Source: JAIBBG01 sp031417525 | GTDB taxonomy: Bacteria > Bacteroidota > Bacteroidia > Flavobacteriales_D > Sanyastnellaceae | Assembly: GCA_031417525.1 (NCBI GenBank) | Contig: JANOVT010000332.1 | Location: 31,215 to 95,214 of the forward strand | DNA length: 64,000 bases | Direction: 5' to 3' | Shown here: piece after piece, positions 1 to 8,837 of the stretch | Position numbering within the stretch: the stretch's first letter is position 1 | Layout: each line of letters opens with the position of its first letter | The notes under the pieces: model-generated | What the model saw: the letters and a program-made list of their open reading frames with translations, nothing else | Told to the model about the DNA's origin: nothing | Database searches by the model: none | Made by a program: the position numbers and the translations under genes

Positions 1-275
1 ACTTCTTTAAAAGCAGTAGAAGCTTCTTCATACACCGTGCTGTGATCGTTGTGCTTCATTTCCTGTGGGAGATAGCCCACAGTGGTGCCTCTTGCAAGGG
101 CTATGCTTCCTTCTGTCGGGGTTTGAATCCCCGCAAGCGTCTTCAACAAAGTAGACTTACCTGCGCCATTTTTACCCACAAGACCAATACGATCACGAGG
201 TCCAATGAAGAAACCAATCCTGGTGAATAATTCACGAGAACCAAAATGAATACTGAGATTTCCTACTGTTACCAT
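1..275 (-). CDS. ABC-F family ATP-binding protein (partial, N-terminal part only)
   Basis: Only the first 91 residues lie in the window; the gene runs off the left edge. It opens MVTVGNLSIHFGSRELF, followed by a Walker A motif (GKNGAGKS) near residue 37 and a VGYLPQE Q-loop near residue 72, the pattern of the first ABC domain of ABC-F proteins. These are cytosolic tandem ATPases without membrane domains that act on the ribosome, in translation control or antibiotic protection. Which subgroup (EttA, Uup, YdiF) cannot be told from this part. A TACTTTTG element just upstream suggests its own promoter and a leader of about 10 nt. Confidence 0.85.
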   Translation of the reverse strand, partial: MVTVGNLSIHFGSRELFTRIGFFIGPRDRIGLVGKNGAGKSTLLKTLAGIQTPTEGSIALARGTTVGYLPQEMKHNDHSTVYEEASTAFKE

Positions 276-292
276 GCTTAAAAATGCGGGTG

Positions 293-300
293 CAAAAGTA
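293..300 (-). promoter_or_regulatory. Putative -7 promoter element of the ABC-F gene
   Basis: The minus strand reads TACTTTTG, a perfect match to the Bacteroidota -7 consensus TAnnTTTG. Transcription would begin near 286, leaving a leader of about 10 nt before the ATG at 275. No convincing TTTG -33 box lies at the right distance, so this rests on the -7 box alone. Confidence 0.45.
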
Positions 301-370
301 GTTCGTAGATCAGGGAATTCATGCATCTTTTCTGATGAGGACGCAAAGGCTGATTCGGCGGTAGAGTTTC

Positions 371-454
371 AGAAGTCAGAGGACAGAAGTCAGAAGACAG
401 AAGTCAGAAGACAGAAGACTGAGGTCAGAAAACAGAGGTAAGAGGTAAGAGTTC
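371..454. repeat. Degenerate heptamer tandem array, 12 units
   Basis: Twelve consecutive 7-bp units: agaagtc, agaggac, agaagtc, agaagac, agaagtc, agaagac, agaagac, tgaggtc, agaaaac, agaggta, agaggta, agagttc. Higher-order 14-bp repeats (agaagtc plus agaagac) occupy the left half. One strand is almost pure purine. It sits between the gldN terminator and the ABC-F promoter and is not part of any credible gene. Confidence 0.85.
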
Positions 455-463
455 AGAACCCCA

Positions 464-493
464 CAAAAAAAACGCCCTCCAAAAGGAAGGCGT
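464..493 (-). terminator. Rho-independent terminator after gldN
   Basis: On the minus strand a 9-bp stem (ACGCCTTCC pairing with GGAGGGCGT, one G-T pair) with a TTTT loop is followed by a run of eight T. It starts 24 nt beyond the gldN stop codon and closes the porP-gldKLMN unit. Confidence 0.9.
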
Positions 494-516
494 CTTTTAA
501 TATTATGAAATTCTTT

Positions 517-1371
517 TTAGAAATGCCACACATCATGTTCCATGATGAAGAGTTCGTTTTTGATCCGTTCGCTTTCCATCAACGCATCCAAACCCTTCCA
601 GGTTGGGTCAATGGAACGATTGTATACGTTGTCTTCTTTCACGACATAGCCTTGAAACATACGCATCTGGAATAACTGATCGAAAGTCATCTGCTGCGAG
701 TTGTTGTGGGTATTGAATACGTCATAGTTGTTGAAGATGTAACGACACTCCGGATAGTATAGCCAGAACAACTCCTTTTTACCTTTCACCTCACCGGTTT
801 CAGAATAACGAAGTGTAATTGGTGCAATACCTATAATGCGCACATATCGCTCTGAACGTTGCTTATCAAAGATCCAATCCTCTTTCAGCTTATAGGCAAC
901 CACGTCTTTCGAAGTCACTTCTTCCACCGAACGAACCTCTTCCTTTTCACCCGTATCCAAGTTATCGCGATAACGAAGAACAACTGGTTTCAACATAGAG
1001 TCCAGTTCCGTTTGACCAAGTGCGTAACGAAATTCATCATCATCCTGAGTTGGACCGAGACCATAGGCCGTGATAGAACCTTGTTCCAGCAAACCAATTC
1101 GCATCACGTCAAAAAGACTCTTGCGGTTTTCCAATTCATCAATTGGAAAATACAATGGATGATTGATTTTCTGTTTGAGGTCAATTACTTGCCAGATACG
1201 CCGTGCCCACATTACATCCGCTTCACGCAGATATGGGTACGCGATCACTTTCCTGGTAGGATTGTGTTCACGAACGTAAGCACCATCCAGCACAGTCTGG
1301 GTTTGTGAGAAGCCGGTGAAGGCTGTCATCACACAACAGAGGAATAGCAGAAAACGACTTTTACGATTCAT
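517..1371 (-). CDS. gldN: Gliding motility / type IX secretion protein GldN (PorN)
   Basis: The 284-residue protein has an N-terminal signal peptide (cleavage near FSQ, residue 23) and then the GldN/PorN pattern, including DGAYVREHNPTRKV and MWARRIWQVIDL. GldN/PorN is periplasmic and joins the outer-membrane lipoprotein GldK in a ring-like complex of the T9SS, contacting the motor protein GldM. The gene lies 12 nt after gldM and is followed by a strong terminator, so it is the last gene of the operon. Length and context both fit; identification is firm. Confidence 0.95.
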   Translation of the reverse strand: MNRKSRFLLFLCCVMTAFTGFSQTQTVLDGAYVREHNPTRKVIAYPYLREADVMWARRIWQVIDLKQKINHPLYFPIDELENRKSLFDVMRIGLLEQGSITAYGLGPTQDDDEFRYALGQTELDSMLKPVVLRYRDNLDTGEKEEVRSVEEVTSKDVVAYKLKEDWIFDKQRSERYVRIIGIAPITLRYSETGEVKGKKELFWLYYPECRYIFNNYDVFNTHNNSQQMTFDQLFQMRMFQGYVVKEDNVYNRSIDPTWKGLDALMESERIKNELFIMEHDVWHF

Positions 1372-1383
1372 GATATTGTGTTT

Positions 1384-3099
1384 TTACATCAGTTTCAATG
1401 TGATCGGAGCGAGCTTTCTTTCAGTACCATCAGGCATTTTACACATAATCTGCTCAATGAACACTTTCTCACCCTTTTTCATCTTTTTAATGGCACCACT
1501 TGCATCATCTGAAATCTTATTGCTGGTGCAGGCGTACTCTTTATACTGACCATTGCTCACCATAGATACAATAAATTTCGTTACAGAAGCAGTCACCGGA
1601 AAGTCAAAACCTTCCATTTCCGCTCTCACACCGGCTGCCACTGCAGCATCTCCTTGCGGAATGGTGCTATCGTATGGCTTCTTACCACCGAACGAAGGAA
1701 TTGGGTCAGGTATTCTCTTGATACGGAATTTTTTCGCAGGCATTGCGATATCCTTTCCATTTACCGTTGCCGTGACACGAATCAAAGCTTCTTTAGCTTC
1801 GCTTGGCTTAACGTTGAATGTGCCGTCGCCAGCCGGACCGGAAATACTTCCACCATCCATAGAAACTTTGAGCGCACGACTATCGACACCAGGAACTGAA
1901 ATTTCTACCGGATTATCAAGACCACGGTAAAAAACGTTCATGTTCACGGGAGAAACAACCAATGCAGGTGTTCCAACTGTGATTGGCGGGAGATAGTAGT
2001 TAAGGAATTCCTCTTTACCATCTTTCAGAAAACTGATTTGTCCTTTGAATTGGTGTTGTCCAAGCGGCAAACCACCGGTGTTCACTTTAAACAACGCTTT
2101 ACCATTTGATTCAGAAAGGATTCCTTCGCCACTGGCACCGGGACCTATTTCTGTTTCACTTGGCATAGGTCCAGTGTATTCTCCTCCGGGATAAATTTTC
2201 GTCGTACTATTCTTGTTGTAAGCAGCAAGATAGATTTCAGCCACAAATTCATCACCCTGAAGAACGTAAGAAGTCAATGGAACTGCAGCAACAGCGACAT
2301 CCGTAAATTTAATATCTGTTGCGTTGATACTTCCCTGCAACCATGAAAGTATCTGCGCCTGCGTGTTCATGACGCTAGTTTGCAACATACTCATAGTGGC
2401 AATACAAGCGGCCAGTGGCGTATCATGGAATCGGTTAACCTCCCAAGGTTCAATTTTGTCATCAAGATCTTTCTCTTCACCAAAGTGAAAAGCGCTATCG
2501 ATGCTGGCAACGATATCCATCGGAAGGGCAACCTCTTTTTGGCCAATATTTGTTACCTTGATATTGCGCATGAACTGAGCATACTCTTCCAATTTCTTTT
2601 TTAGTGTATTTCCGCTCCACTCATCCTGTTTAGGTTCGTGTGGTTTAGAACCGATCAAAAATCCGGTAGCGTTCGTATTCTCATCGGGCTTGGTGACCTT
2701 TTCCTTACCTGTAGGAGACAACATGTCCAAAGCCTTGTTATTCTCCATGAATTCTTCAAAACCGTCTCCGGTTTTGTTGCCCTTCATGGAAGCAGCCATG
2801 GTACGTGCCTTGAGCTCCTCCAAATACTTTTCAATCTCCTGAGTTTTTGACATCACCTCCGTACCTTTCTGTTGAAAAGGCACAGCCTTCTCGGCATCTT
2901 CAGGTTTTGGAGAATTCAACGCAGCCAGTGAGGCAGCTGCCTTACTGTTCAGAATTTCAGATGTTTTGATCTGAGTTCTGTTGATCTGCAAAAACGCATT
3001 CAATACGTCTTTGGAGATATTCATTGCAAGAAGAGCGGTGAGTACGAGGTACATCATACCGATCATCTTCTGTCTGGGGGTTTCTTTTCCGCCTGCCAT
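1384..3099 (-). CDS. gldM: Type IX secretion motor protein GldM (PorM)
   Basis: The 571-residue protein begins MAGGKETPRQKMIGMMYLVL, a hallmark GldM start with one transmembrane helix at about residues 12-28 and a large periplasmic part. GldM dimers pair with GldL to form the proton-driven motor that powers secretion and gliding; the periplasmic D1-D4 domains reach towards GldK/GldN. The length is slightly above the common 510-525 residues. It lies 65 nt after gldL and 12 nt before gldN in the conserved order. Confidence 0.96.
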   Translation of the reverse strand: MAGGKETPRQKMIGMMYLVLTALLAMNISKDVLNAFLQINRTQIKTSEILNSKAAASLAALNSPKPEDAEKAVPFQQKGTEVMSKTQEIEKYLEELKARTMAASMKGNKTGDGFEEFMENNKALDMLSPTGKEKVTKPDENTNATGFLIGSKPHEPKQDEWSGNTLKKKLEEYAQFMRNIKVTNIGQKEVALPMDIVASIDSAFHFGEEKDLDDKIEPWEVNRFHDTPLAACIATMSMLQTSVMNTQAQILSWLQGSINATDIKFTDVAVAAVPLTSYVLQGDEFVAEIYLAAYNKNSTTKIYPGGEYTGPMPSETEIGPGASGEGILSESNGKALFKVNTGGLPLGQHQFKGQISFLKDGKEEFLNYYLPPITVGTPALVVSPVNMNVFYRGLDNPVEISVPGVDSRALKVSMDGGSISGPAGDGTFNVKPSEAKEALIRVTATVNGKDIAMPAKKFRIKRIPDPIPSFGGKKPYDSTIPQGDAAVAAGVRAEMEGFDFPVTASVTKFIVSMVSNGQYKEYACTSNKISDDASGAIKKMKKGEKVFIEQIMCKMPDGTERKLAPITLKLM

Positions 3100-3164
3100 T
3101 TTCCTGTGGTTTTAAAAAATTAATGTTGGTTTGATACTCTACAGAGCAGCAGTAAACATTTGAT

Positions 3165-3983
3165 TTATTGGCGGGCAGTGCCCATTGCATTCAGCATATT
3201 GCTATATACCGTATTCAATGTTTTGAGATTACGAGACAATTCGGCGATATTATCTTTGTATGCCTTAGTATCTTCCACAGAATCTGCGAGATTTTTAACC
3301 AGTTCGTTCATGTCGCCATAAAGTGATTTGGTTTTCTCCATTTCCTGAAGTTGAAGTTCATACATTCCATTCAAAGAGTGCATGTTTTCGGACATTTTCT
3401 GCAAAGCAGTACCAACAGCAGCGCCATCTTTTGCGTGATCGGTCAGACCGGTCAATGTTTCAGAAGCCGCAGCGTATGTATCTGCGAGTGTCGTCACTTT
3501 AGCAGAAGCACCTTTCAACGATTCTGCATATTCTTTAGATGCAGTGCCAGGGCTGGTAATATCAGACAGGTCCTTCGCCTGAGAGCTGAAAGAACGCATA
3601 CCATCACCAAGACTGGCGATAAGTTCAGGTTCAATCTTGGCTTCGGCCAGCATATTGTCCAGTTGTGCTGTAAGGCCGGAACTTCCGCCTCCGCCGGCGC
3701 CTAACTGAGATTTTTTCGACTTGTTTTGTTCTTTCAAAGACAGCTTAGCCTCATCCGGCAGACCAAGCTCAGGATAAACGAGAGACCAATCCGGCTCTTC
3801 ATGCAGAGGCTCAAAAGCCGAGAAGAAGAAGATCAACGCTTCGGTTCCAAGTCCAGCGACAAGACACGCAGAGGCGCCAGGCCAGTGCTGAATCTTAAAC
3901 AGTGCACCAATAATTACAACGGCTGCTCCAATACCGTAGAGCTTTGCCATAAACTTTTTCCAGGCCTTACTTCCAGGTTTCAT
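3165..3983 (-). CDS. gldL: Type IX secretion motor protein GldL (PorL)
   Basis: The 272-residue inner-membrane protein has two N-terminal transmembrane helices (about residues 14-30 and 38-56) and a long coiled-coil-rich cytoplasmic tail. The second helix carries Glu48 in LGTEALIFFF, matching the intramembrane glutamate shown in the family to be needed for proton-driven motion. The signature FKIQHWPGA (29-37) joins the helices. A Gly-rich linker (GAGGGGSSG, about residue 96) separates the membrane part from the tail. With GldM it forms the T9SS motor. Confidence 0.96.
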   Translation of the reverse strand: MKPGSKAWKKFMAKLYGIGAAVVIIGALFKIQHWPGASACLVAGLGTEALIFFFSAFEPLHEEPDWSLVYPELGLPDEAKLSLKEQNKSKKSQLGAGGGGSSGLTAQLDNMLAEAKIEPELIASLGDGMRSFSSQAKDLSDITSPGTASKEYAESLKGASAKVTTLADTYAAASETLTGLTDHAKDGAAVGTALQKMSENMHSLNGMYELQLQEMEKTKSLYGDMNELVKNLADSVEDTKAYKDNIAELSRNLKTLNTVYSNMLNAMGTARQ

Positions 3984-4034
3984 AATTTTCTAAACGCTTG
4001 TTAGGGTTAATAAAAATTGAATTGATTGATTTGA

Positions 4035-5405
4035 TTACTCGTTAAAGTCTTCAGCTGCAACATTCTTTCCGCGACCGAGATAGCTCATCACACAACGGAA
4101 ACCGATGTATGATTTTGCAGTATCCTGATATTCGTAAGAGCGCGTGCCCGTCTGAATAAAATACCCGATGTCTTTCCAGGATCCACCGCGTATTACTTTA
4201 CGTTTCATGCTTGGAGGATCATCCACTTGTGCGCGGTATTGATACTCCGGACTCATATCATGAGTGAATTCGTATACAGATTCGTCGTATGCTGTGTTTG
4301 TCCATTCTGCCACGTTACCTGACATACACCATAAACCGTAATCGTTCGCAGAATAAGATTCGATTGGCACAGTATAACAACCATTGTCTTCAACATAGTC
4401 ACCTCTCATAGGCTTGAAGTTTGCCAGCGGACATCCCAGATTGTTACGGATGTAAGGACCTCCCCAAGGATATGGCGCCAATTCCAGTCCGCCACGTGAA
4501 GCATACTCCCATTCTGCCTCAGAAGGAAGGCGAAAGCGCTGCACGAAAGTGTTTCCATTAGCATGATAAGCTTCATTAAGTATCTGAGTTCTCCATGCAC
4601 AGAAAGCCTGAGCCTGACCCCATGTCACTCCGACTACAGGATAATCGTCATAAGCCGGATGCCAGAAATAATTTTCTGTCAAGGGCTCATTGAAACCATA
4701 GGTGAAATCATGCACCCAACACAACGTGTCAGGGTAGACATTAATTTGTTCTTCGATAATGAATTGAGCTCTATCGCTATGGCCACGAATCGAATGAAGC
4801 TGGTTCAAAGAGTTGAGTTCACCGTATTCTTCATCCTTTCCGGCCTTCACAGATGCACTGTTGTAGTCAATCCACCAATATCGATATTTCAATTTGCGCG
4901 TATCAACCTCCAGGCGGTCATAGAATTTATCTTGGCCCTGCAGAAAGTATTCATTGAAGATGTTTTCAAAAACATCCTCATTTTCCATATCTATCGGCTC
5001 CTCCCAGTTTAGGACATAACCTTTATTGACAAATACTTCCCAGTCACGACCATCTTCACGATCTTCCAGCTTATAGCCTTCAACATCTGCATTTGCCAGG
5101 AAGTCGCGCATGAGCGAGTCACGCACGTAGTCAACGAACTGACGATATTCGTTGTTGGAAATTTCCGTTTGGTCAATGTAGAACGCTGGGATAGTAACAG
5201 TTTTCGATTTGTTGTTGAGTGCATATGGAACGTCTTCATCACTTGGGCCCATAGTATAGGACCCAAAATGGATGTAATTCATTCCATAGGGGTTCATCTG
5301 TTCCCATTCCACACGAGGATAGGAACCGACGAGTTCACCGTCTGGTACCATGGTACAACTGGCGAATGCAACAGAAACGATTAAATACAGAAACGACTTT
5401 TTCAT
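4035..5405 (-). CDS. gldK: Type IX secretion outer-membrane lipoprotein GldK (PorK)
   Basis: The 456-residue protein starts with a lipoprotein signal whose lipobox ends VAFASC (lipidated Cys17). The rest is a formylglycine-generating-enzyme-like (sulfatase-modifying factor) domain: FYIDQTEISNNEYRQF, PVVGVTWGQAQAFC, RLPSEAEWEYASRGG and a C-terminal RGGSW and GFRCV. In GldK this fold is structural: it forms the periplasmic ring with GldN. The gene follows the porP-like gene after 142 nt and precedes gldL by 51 nt. Confidence 0.95.
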   Translation of the reverse strand: MKKSFLYLIVSVAFASCTMVPDGELVGSYPRVEWEQMNPYGMNYIHFGSYTMGPSDEDVPYALNNKSKTVTIPAFYIDQTEISNNEYRQFVDYVRDSLMRDFLANADVEGYKLEDREDGRDWEVFVNKGYVLNWEEPIDMENEDVFENIFNEYFLQGQDKFYDRLEVDTRKLKYRYWWIDYNSASVKAGKDEEYGELNSLNQLHSIRGHSDRAQFIIEEQINVYPDTLCWVHDFTYGFNEPLTENYFWHPAYDDYPVVGVTWGQAQAFCAWRTQILNEAYHANGNTFVQRFRLPSEAEWEYASRGGLELAPYPWGGPYIRNNLGCPLANFKPMRGDYVEDNGCYTVPIESYSANDYGLWCMSGNVAEWTNTAYDESVYEFTHDMSPEYQYRAQVDDPPSMKRKVIRGGSWKDIGYFIQTGTRSYEYQDTAKSYIGFRCVMSYLGRGKNVAAEDFNE

Positions 5406-5547
5406 GATTTCCTTCTTTTAGTAAACAATCTACACTTGGTCTTCGGTTAGGGTTGGTTATTACTAAAAATTTGTTTTCTCTTAATACACAAAGCAGGTTA
5501 GGAAATAAACATAAACGAAACTATAACTAAAGAGGTTACAAAATATT

Positions 5548-6498
5548 TTACAGGAACCTCGGATTACTGTGTCGGGCACGAATTGGAATTTCGCTAAATC
5601 CAATACAATAGGTCAAAAAGATCTCGTGTGATCCAGCCGAATAGTCTTTGATGTCAGAAGTTGTTACATCATAAGAATATCCGATTTTAAGACCATGCTC
5701 AGCTCTGCCAGTCAGGGTTTCAATTGGTGAGAACATTGTCTGGAAACCTACATAAGGCGAGATCGCATCTTGTGGACGGAAAGAAACACCAGCCCACAGC
5801 ATTTTGTTCCATAAGACGTCCGCATTTAAATCAAACTGAGTTGCTGCAAAATCAGACTTCACCAATACGTTTGGTCGCAATGCAAAATCACTACCCATCG
5901 GAAATTGGTATCCACCCATGAAATAATAATGACGTGCCACTTTGATGTTCAACTGTTTCAAATCCGCAGAATTCAAGTGAGTAGATGATAGACCTACATA
6001 GTACTTATTCTTTTGGTAAAGTGTAAGTCCGAGCCCTATGTCACTAACGCTCTGAGAGGTTTCTGAAGAAGGAATCGTTGGATCACCGGCATCAATAAAA
6101 ACCCAGTTTGAACCGAGTTTACTTTGTACCATGCCGATAGATAAACCAGCCGAAAAGAAATTTCCATTGCCAATAGAAGCATGATAAGCTCCAGCCACTC
6201 GGAAAATCGTATTGGTTTGTTGACCCAAAACTTCTGTGTAGAATGTAGCACCGCCGCCAATATTCTTCTGCGGACCGAATGCACCTTGATAATTTACAAG
6301 ATATGTTTTTGGATCATGGTCAAGACCATCCCACTGATCTCTGTGGAATATAGAAAGACAATGAGTGCCTTCTGTTCCAACCACTGCAGGGTTGAAAGAT
6401 TGACGATCAAATTGCCACTGCGTATACTGAGGATCCTGTTGCGCAATCGTGACTAGAGTAAGAGTAGCTAAAGCAAAAGATAGTAGAAACTTCTTCAT
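5548..6498 (-). CDS. PorP/SprF family type IX secretion outer-membrane protein
   Basis: I place the start at the ATG giving MKKFLLSFALATLTLVTIAQ, a clean signal peptide, and not at an in-frame ATG 43 codons upstream. The mature 316-residue form begins QDPQYTQWQFDRQSFNPAVVG, typical of PorP/SprF, a 14-strand-like outer-membrane beta-barrel family that ends in an amphipathic strand. Members are T9SS components or help secrete specific adhesins. It is the first gene of the unit leading into gldK, as in many Bacteroidota. A promoter-like pair lies 57-86 nt upstream. Confidence 0.9.
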   Translation of the reverse strand: MKKFLLSFALATLTLVTIAQQDPQYTQWQFDRQSFNPAVVGTEGTHCLSIFHRDQWDGLDHDPKTYLVNYQGAFGPQKNIGGGATFYTEVLGQQTNTIFRVAGAYHASIGNGNFFSAGLSIGMVQSKLGSNWVFIDAGDPTIPSSETSQSVSDIGLGLTLYQKNKYYVGLSSTHLNSADLKQLNIKVARHYYFMGGYQFPMGSDFALRPNVLVKSDFAATQFDLNADVLWNKMLWAGVSFRPQDAISPYVGFQTMFSPIETLTGRAEHGLKIGYSYDVTTSDIKDYSAGSHEIFLTYCIGFSEIPIRARHSNPRFL

Positions 6499-6554
6499 AC
6501 ACTGATGGTGGTTGTTAAGCTGTTTTTGGTTTCGCTGACGATTTTGGAAAGTGG

Positions 6555-6584
6555 CTAAAGTAGATGTTTTTTCCACAGTACAAA
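6555..6584 (-). promoter_or_regulatory. Putative promoter of porP-gldKLMN
   Basis: Minus strand: TTTG at 6581-6584, an 18-nt spacer, then TACTTTAG at 6555-6562, one mismatch from TAnnTTTG. Predicted start near 6548 gives a leader of about 50 nt before the porP ATG. It also argues against the longer porP start, which would lie upstream of this site. Confidence 0.55.
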
Positions 6585-6662
6585 AAAAATTTCGACAAGA
6601 GGCTTGGATGGGCAACAAAATCCCCATCCTATTCGACTGTTTTTCAAACCGCTAATGGCCTG

Positions 6663-7829
6663 TCAGACTAATTTTTGATATGTCTTCCACCAGCGGTCTG
6701 GCATCTCCTCATTGGTTGCCTGCTGGTATTCTTCGTATGTACACGGCACCAGATGGTGCCGCTCATACTTGTTTTCCTGTCCGGTTGGATAAGGAACATC
6801 CATCCACCAGCGGTCACTTTTATCACTTTTATAGAAAACCAACTCATGACCATCATTCAAAAGAGGAACGATGTATTTGAAATATTCCGAGTAATCACCG
6901 ACAGGATAGTCTTTCTTGCGTTGAGCAAAACCTTCCACAAAACACCAGATCATTTGTGCTGCAAGATGCGCAGTCTGTCCATCCCGATCACATTCTGGAT
7001 TATACTCATAGATACCAAATGAAGAAAGTTTGTCGCTCATACCGGCGTATCGACAGAGCTGCGCTGCCTGATCACCATAAAATCCGTTAGGTCCGGCATA
7101 AGCACAACCGGGAGCTTCACTTTGACGTATCGATGCGATGTCGATAGAAAGAATATCTGCATTGCGGATGATGGGTTCTGTGCGCTGAAGAAAAGGCTGC
7201 ATATCACCTAATCGGTGTGCATCGAAATACATATTCGACATCAGTTGAAGCAACTCCGGTTCTACCAAATATCTCTGATGACCGATGTTGGAATAGTTAA
7301 AGAGATAATTTGGTTTGTGCAGAATGATTTTATTGAGATAACTTTTAGAAGTCAGCTCATTCTCGTCTCGTCCGAAATCCAGACGATAGTCGATGGTAAC
7401 AACATTCACAGTTTGTTCCATGTGTTGATAGGCCAGGTAGTTGGCATAAGTAAGATCCTGCGATCCACCAATGATGACTGGAACAATATTTTTTTTCAAA
7501 AGCAACTGACACGTTTCGTTCAATGCATAGTATGTATCATTGATTTCATTGCCGGCGTCGATGTTTCCCAGATCGATGATTTCGACTTTATCGTCTGAGA
7601 CAAAAAGTTGGTACAAGTATTTGCGGATGACATCAGGACCGTTTGATGTTGCACTATTCAGCAAAGCACTGCGACCTTCATTGACACCGATGATAGCAAT
7701 TCTTTTTCCTTCGAGTTCTTCCAGATCGCCGGTGAAAAATTGAACGTGGTGAAATAGTTGAGATGAATGAATTTCTTCAGGCAACAAATTCCTAAAGTCG
7801 CTCGATTTGAAAAAAACTGAAATGTCCAT
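6663..7829 (-). CDS. Arginase/formimidoylglutamase-fold protein with degraded metal site
   Basis: A 388-residue ureohydrolase-fold protein of the type annotated as formimidoylglutamase in Bacteroidota. The fold landmarks are present, but the manganese ligands are not intact: canonical GGDHS reads GGSQD (121-125), DAHxD reads DYRLD (147-151), and SxDxD reads SIDIA (228-232). Both histidines and one aspartate are thus replaced, so classical two-metal hydrolysis is doubtful. Its place between topA and the gld genes is a conserved neighbourhood in the phylum. No hut genes are nearby, so a histidine-degradation role is not supported here. Confidence 0.8.
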   Translation of the reverse strand: MDISVFFKSSDFRNLLPEEIHSSQLFHHVQFFTGDLEELEGKRIAIIGVNEGRSALLNSATSNGPDVIRKYLYQLFVSDDKVEIIDLGNIDAGNEINDTYYALNETCQLLLKKNIVPVIIGGSQDLTYANYLAYQHMEQTVNVVTIDYRLDFGRDENELTSKSYLNKIILHKPNYLFNYSNIGHQRYLVEPELLQLMSNMYFDAHRLGDMQPFLQRTEPIIRNADILSIDIASIRQSEAPGCAYAGPNGFYGDQAAQLCRYAGMSDKLSSFGIYEYNPECDRDGQTAHLAAQMIWCFVEGFAQRKKDYPVGDYSEYFKYIVPLLNDGHELVFYKSDKSDRWWMDVPYPTGQENKYERHHLVPCTYEEYQQATNEEMPDRWWKTYQKLV

Positions 7830-8037
7830 GATGGCGAATTTCAGATTTGCCGATCATATTTTTAAAGAGATAGAAGAGAGTTGTTGAAAGGGGAATGTTG
7901 ATTGCTGGCTGGGAGGCACTATCCCTTGCAAAGACGTTAAGGATTTGAGATCGAAAAAGTTGTCAGAAAGAGAATGAGAACGGGAATGAGGAATTTTGAA
8001 ATCGAAGTTCTGAGCTACACTCTCCTCATTCTCGCTA

Positions 8038-8250
8038 TCATTTTGATTTTGATTCAAGATCATACTGTTCTTGAGTGAGCATTCTGCCGTCTGGCATGGC
8101 GTAATACAATCGATGATTTATGCTGTAAATATTCGGAAGACCATATTTCCAATTTTCAAGTTGAGCTTCTCGGGCCGCCTTTTTCATAATGCGAAGCATT
8201 CTGGCCGCAAACTCATAGGACTGTATTAATTTACTCTCACGTTCACTCAT
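8038..8250 (-). CDS. Small hypothetical protein, possible partner of the zeta-like kinase
   Basis: A 70-residue protein starting MSERESKLIQSYEFAARML (an ATG two codons earlier is also possible). It is charged, with a predicted N-terminal helix and a C-terminal part PDGRMLTQEQYD. Its start overlaps the end of the zeta-toxin-like gene by 8 nt, so the two are translated together. Small genes often pair with zeta-type kinases as antitoxins, though classical epsilon precedes zeta while this one follows. I do not recognise its family. Confidence 0.65.
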   Translation of the reverse strand: MSERESKLIQSYEFAARMLRIMKKAAREAQLENWKYGLPNIYSINHRLYYAMPDGRMLTQEQYDLESKSK

Positions 8251-8812
8251 GATCAACCAACTTTATAAATTCGTTATACAAATCTAAATCAAAAACCTGA
8301 ATGCTGTCAATGATAGAATGCGCCACCTGGATCGGCTCATGTGAGGTATTATTGATTAGAGTCCAGTTGTCCGACATGTCTTTATAAAGCTTCCAGAAAT
8401 TTAAATGACTTCGTTGAAATCTTCGAAGTACATCTTCTACCGGAACATTGTGCCCTCCTTTTACCACGCGCTGCTCAATTCGTTTCAAATGCTGTTGCGC
8501 ATTTTCTAGATAGACAAAAAACAATCGGATCGAATATCCGTCATCAATAAATTTTCTTATTTCCTTGACAAGTGTCCTACCAGACAAGGTTGATTCCAGA
8601 ATGAGGGAATTTCCGGCCTGCCGGTGTTGCTGCAATTCACAAATGAATATCCTTCCAGCTGTGATCTGGGCGATTTTATCATTTTTGTCAGAAAGCCCCT
8701 TTCGTATTTCATCCGAATTCAAAAAAGGATAATTGAACTCCGTGAGGAATGCACTGGCAAAAGTTGATTTGCCACTTCCATTTGGACCACCAACAATGAT
8801 GAGTTCTTTCAT
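8243..8812 (-). CDS. Zeta-toxin-like P-loop kinase
   Basis: A 189-residue P-loop protein: Walker A GGPNGSGKST at residues 8-17, NSDEIRKGL near residue 33, LILESTLSGRT near residue 70 and RVVKGGHNVP near residue 114. This matches the zeta toxin / AAA-type kinase group, whose classic members phosphorylate UDP-N-acetylglucosamine and block cell-wall synthesis. Many chromosomal relatives have unknown substrates. It lies 25 nt after topA on the same strand and overlaps a small gene downstream, an insertion in the otherwise conserved topA-arginase-gld order. Confidence 0.85.
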   Translation of the reverse strand: MKELIIVGGPNGSGKSTFASAFLTEFNYPFLNSDEIRKGLSDKNDKIAQITAGRIFICELQQHRQAGNSLILESTLSGRTLVKEIRKFIDDGYSIRLFFVYLENAQQHLKRIEQRVVKGGHNVPVEDVLRRFQRSHLNFWKLYKDMSDNWTLINNTSHEPIQVAHSIIDSIQVFDLDLYNEFIKLVDHE

Positions 8813-8837
8813 TTCAAGTGAAAGACTTTATAACCTA

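Noticed and set aside
110..140. ggggtttgaatcccc looks like the T arm of a tRNA
   Set aside because: It lies inside the ABC-F reading frame and has no acceptor, anticodon or D stem around it.
371..454. Heptamer array considered as a CRISPR array
   Set aside because: Units are 7 bp with no spacers and no cas genes are in the window.
7854..8063. 69-codon minus-strand reading frame between the arginase-fold gene and the small zeta partner
   Set aside because: Composition is unlike a real protein (long Ser/Gln/Phe runs), no family features, and it overlaps the end of the small zeta-partner gene.
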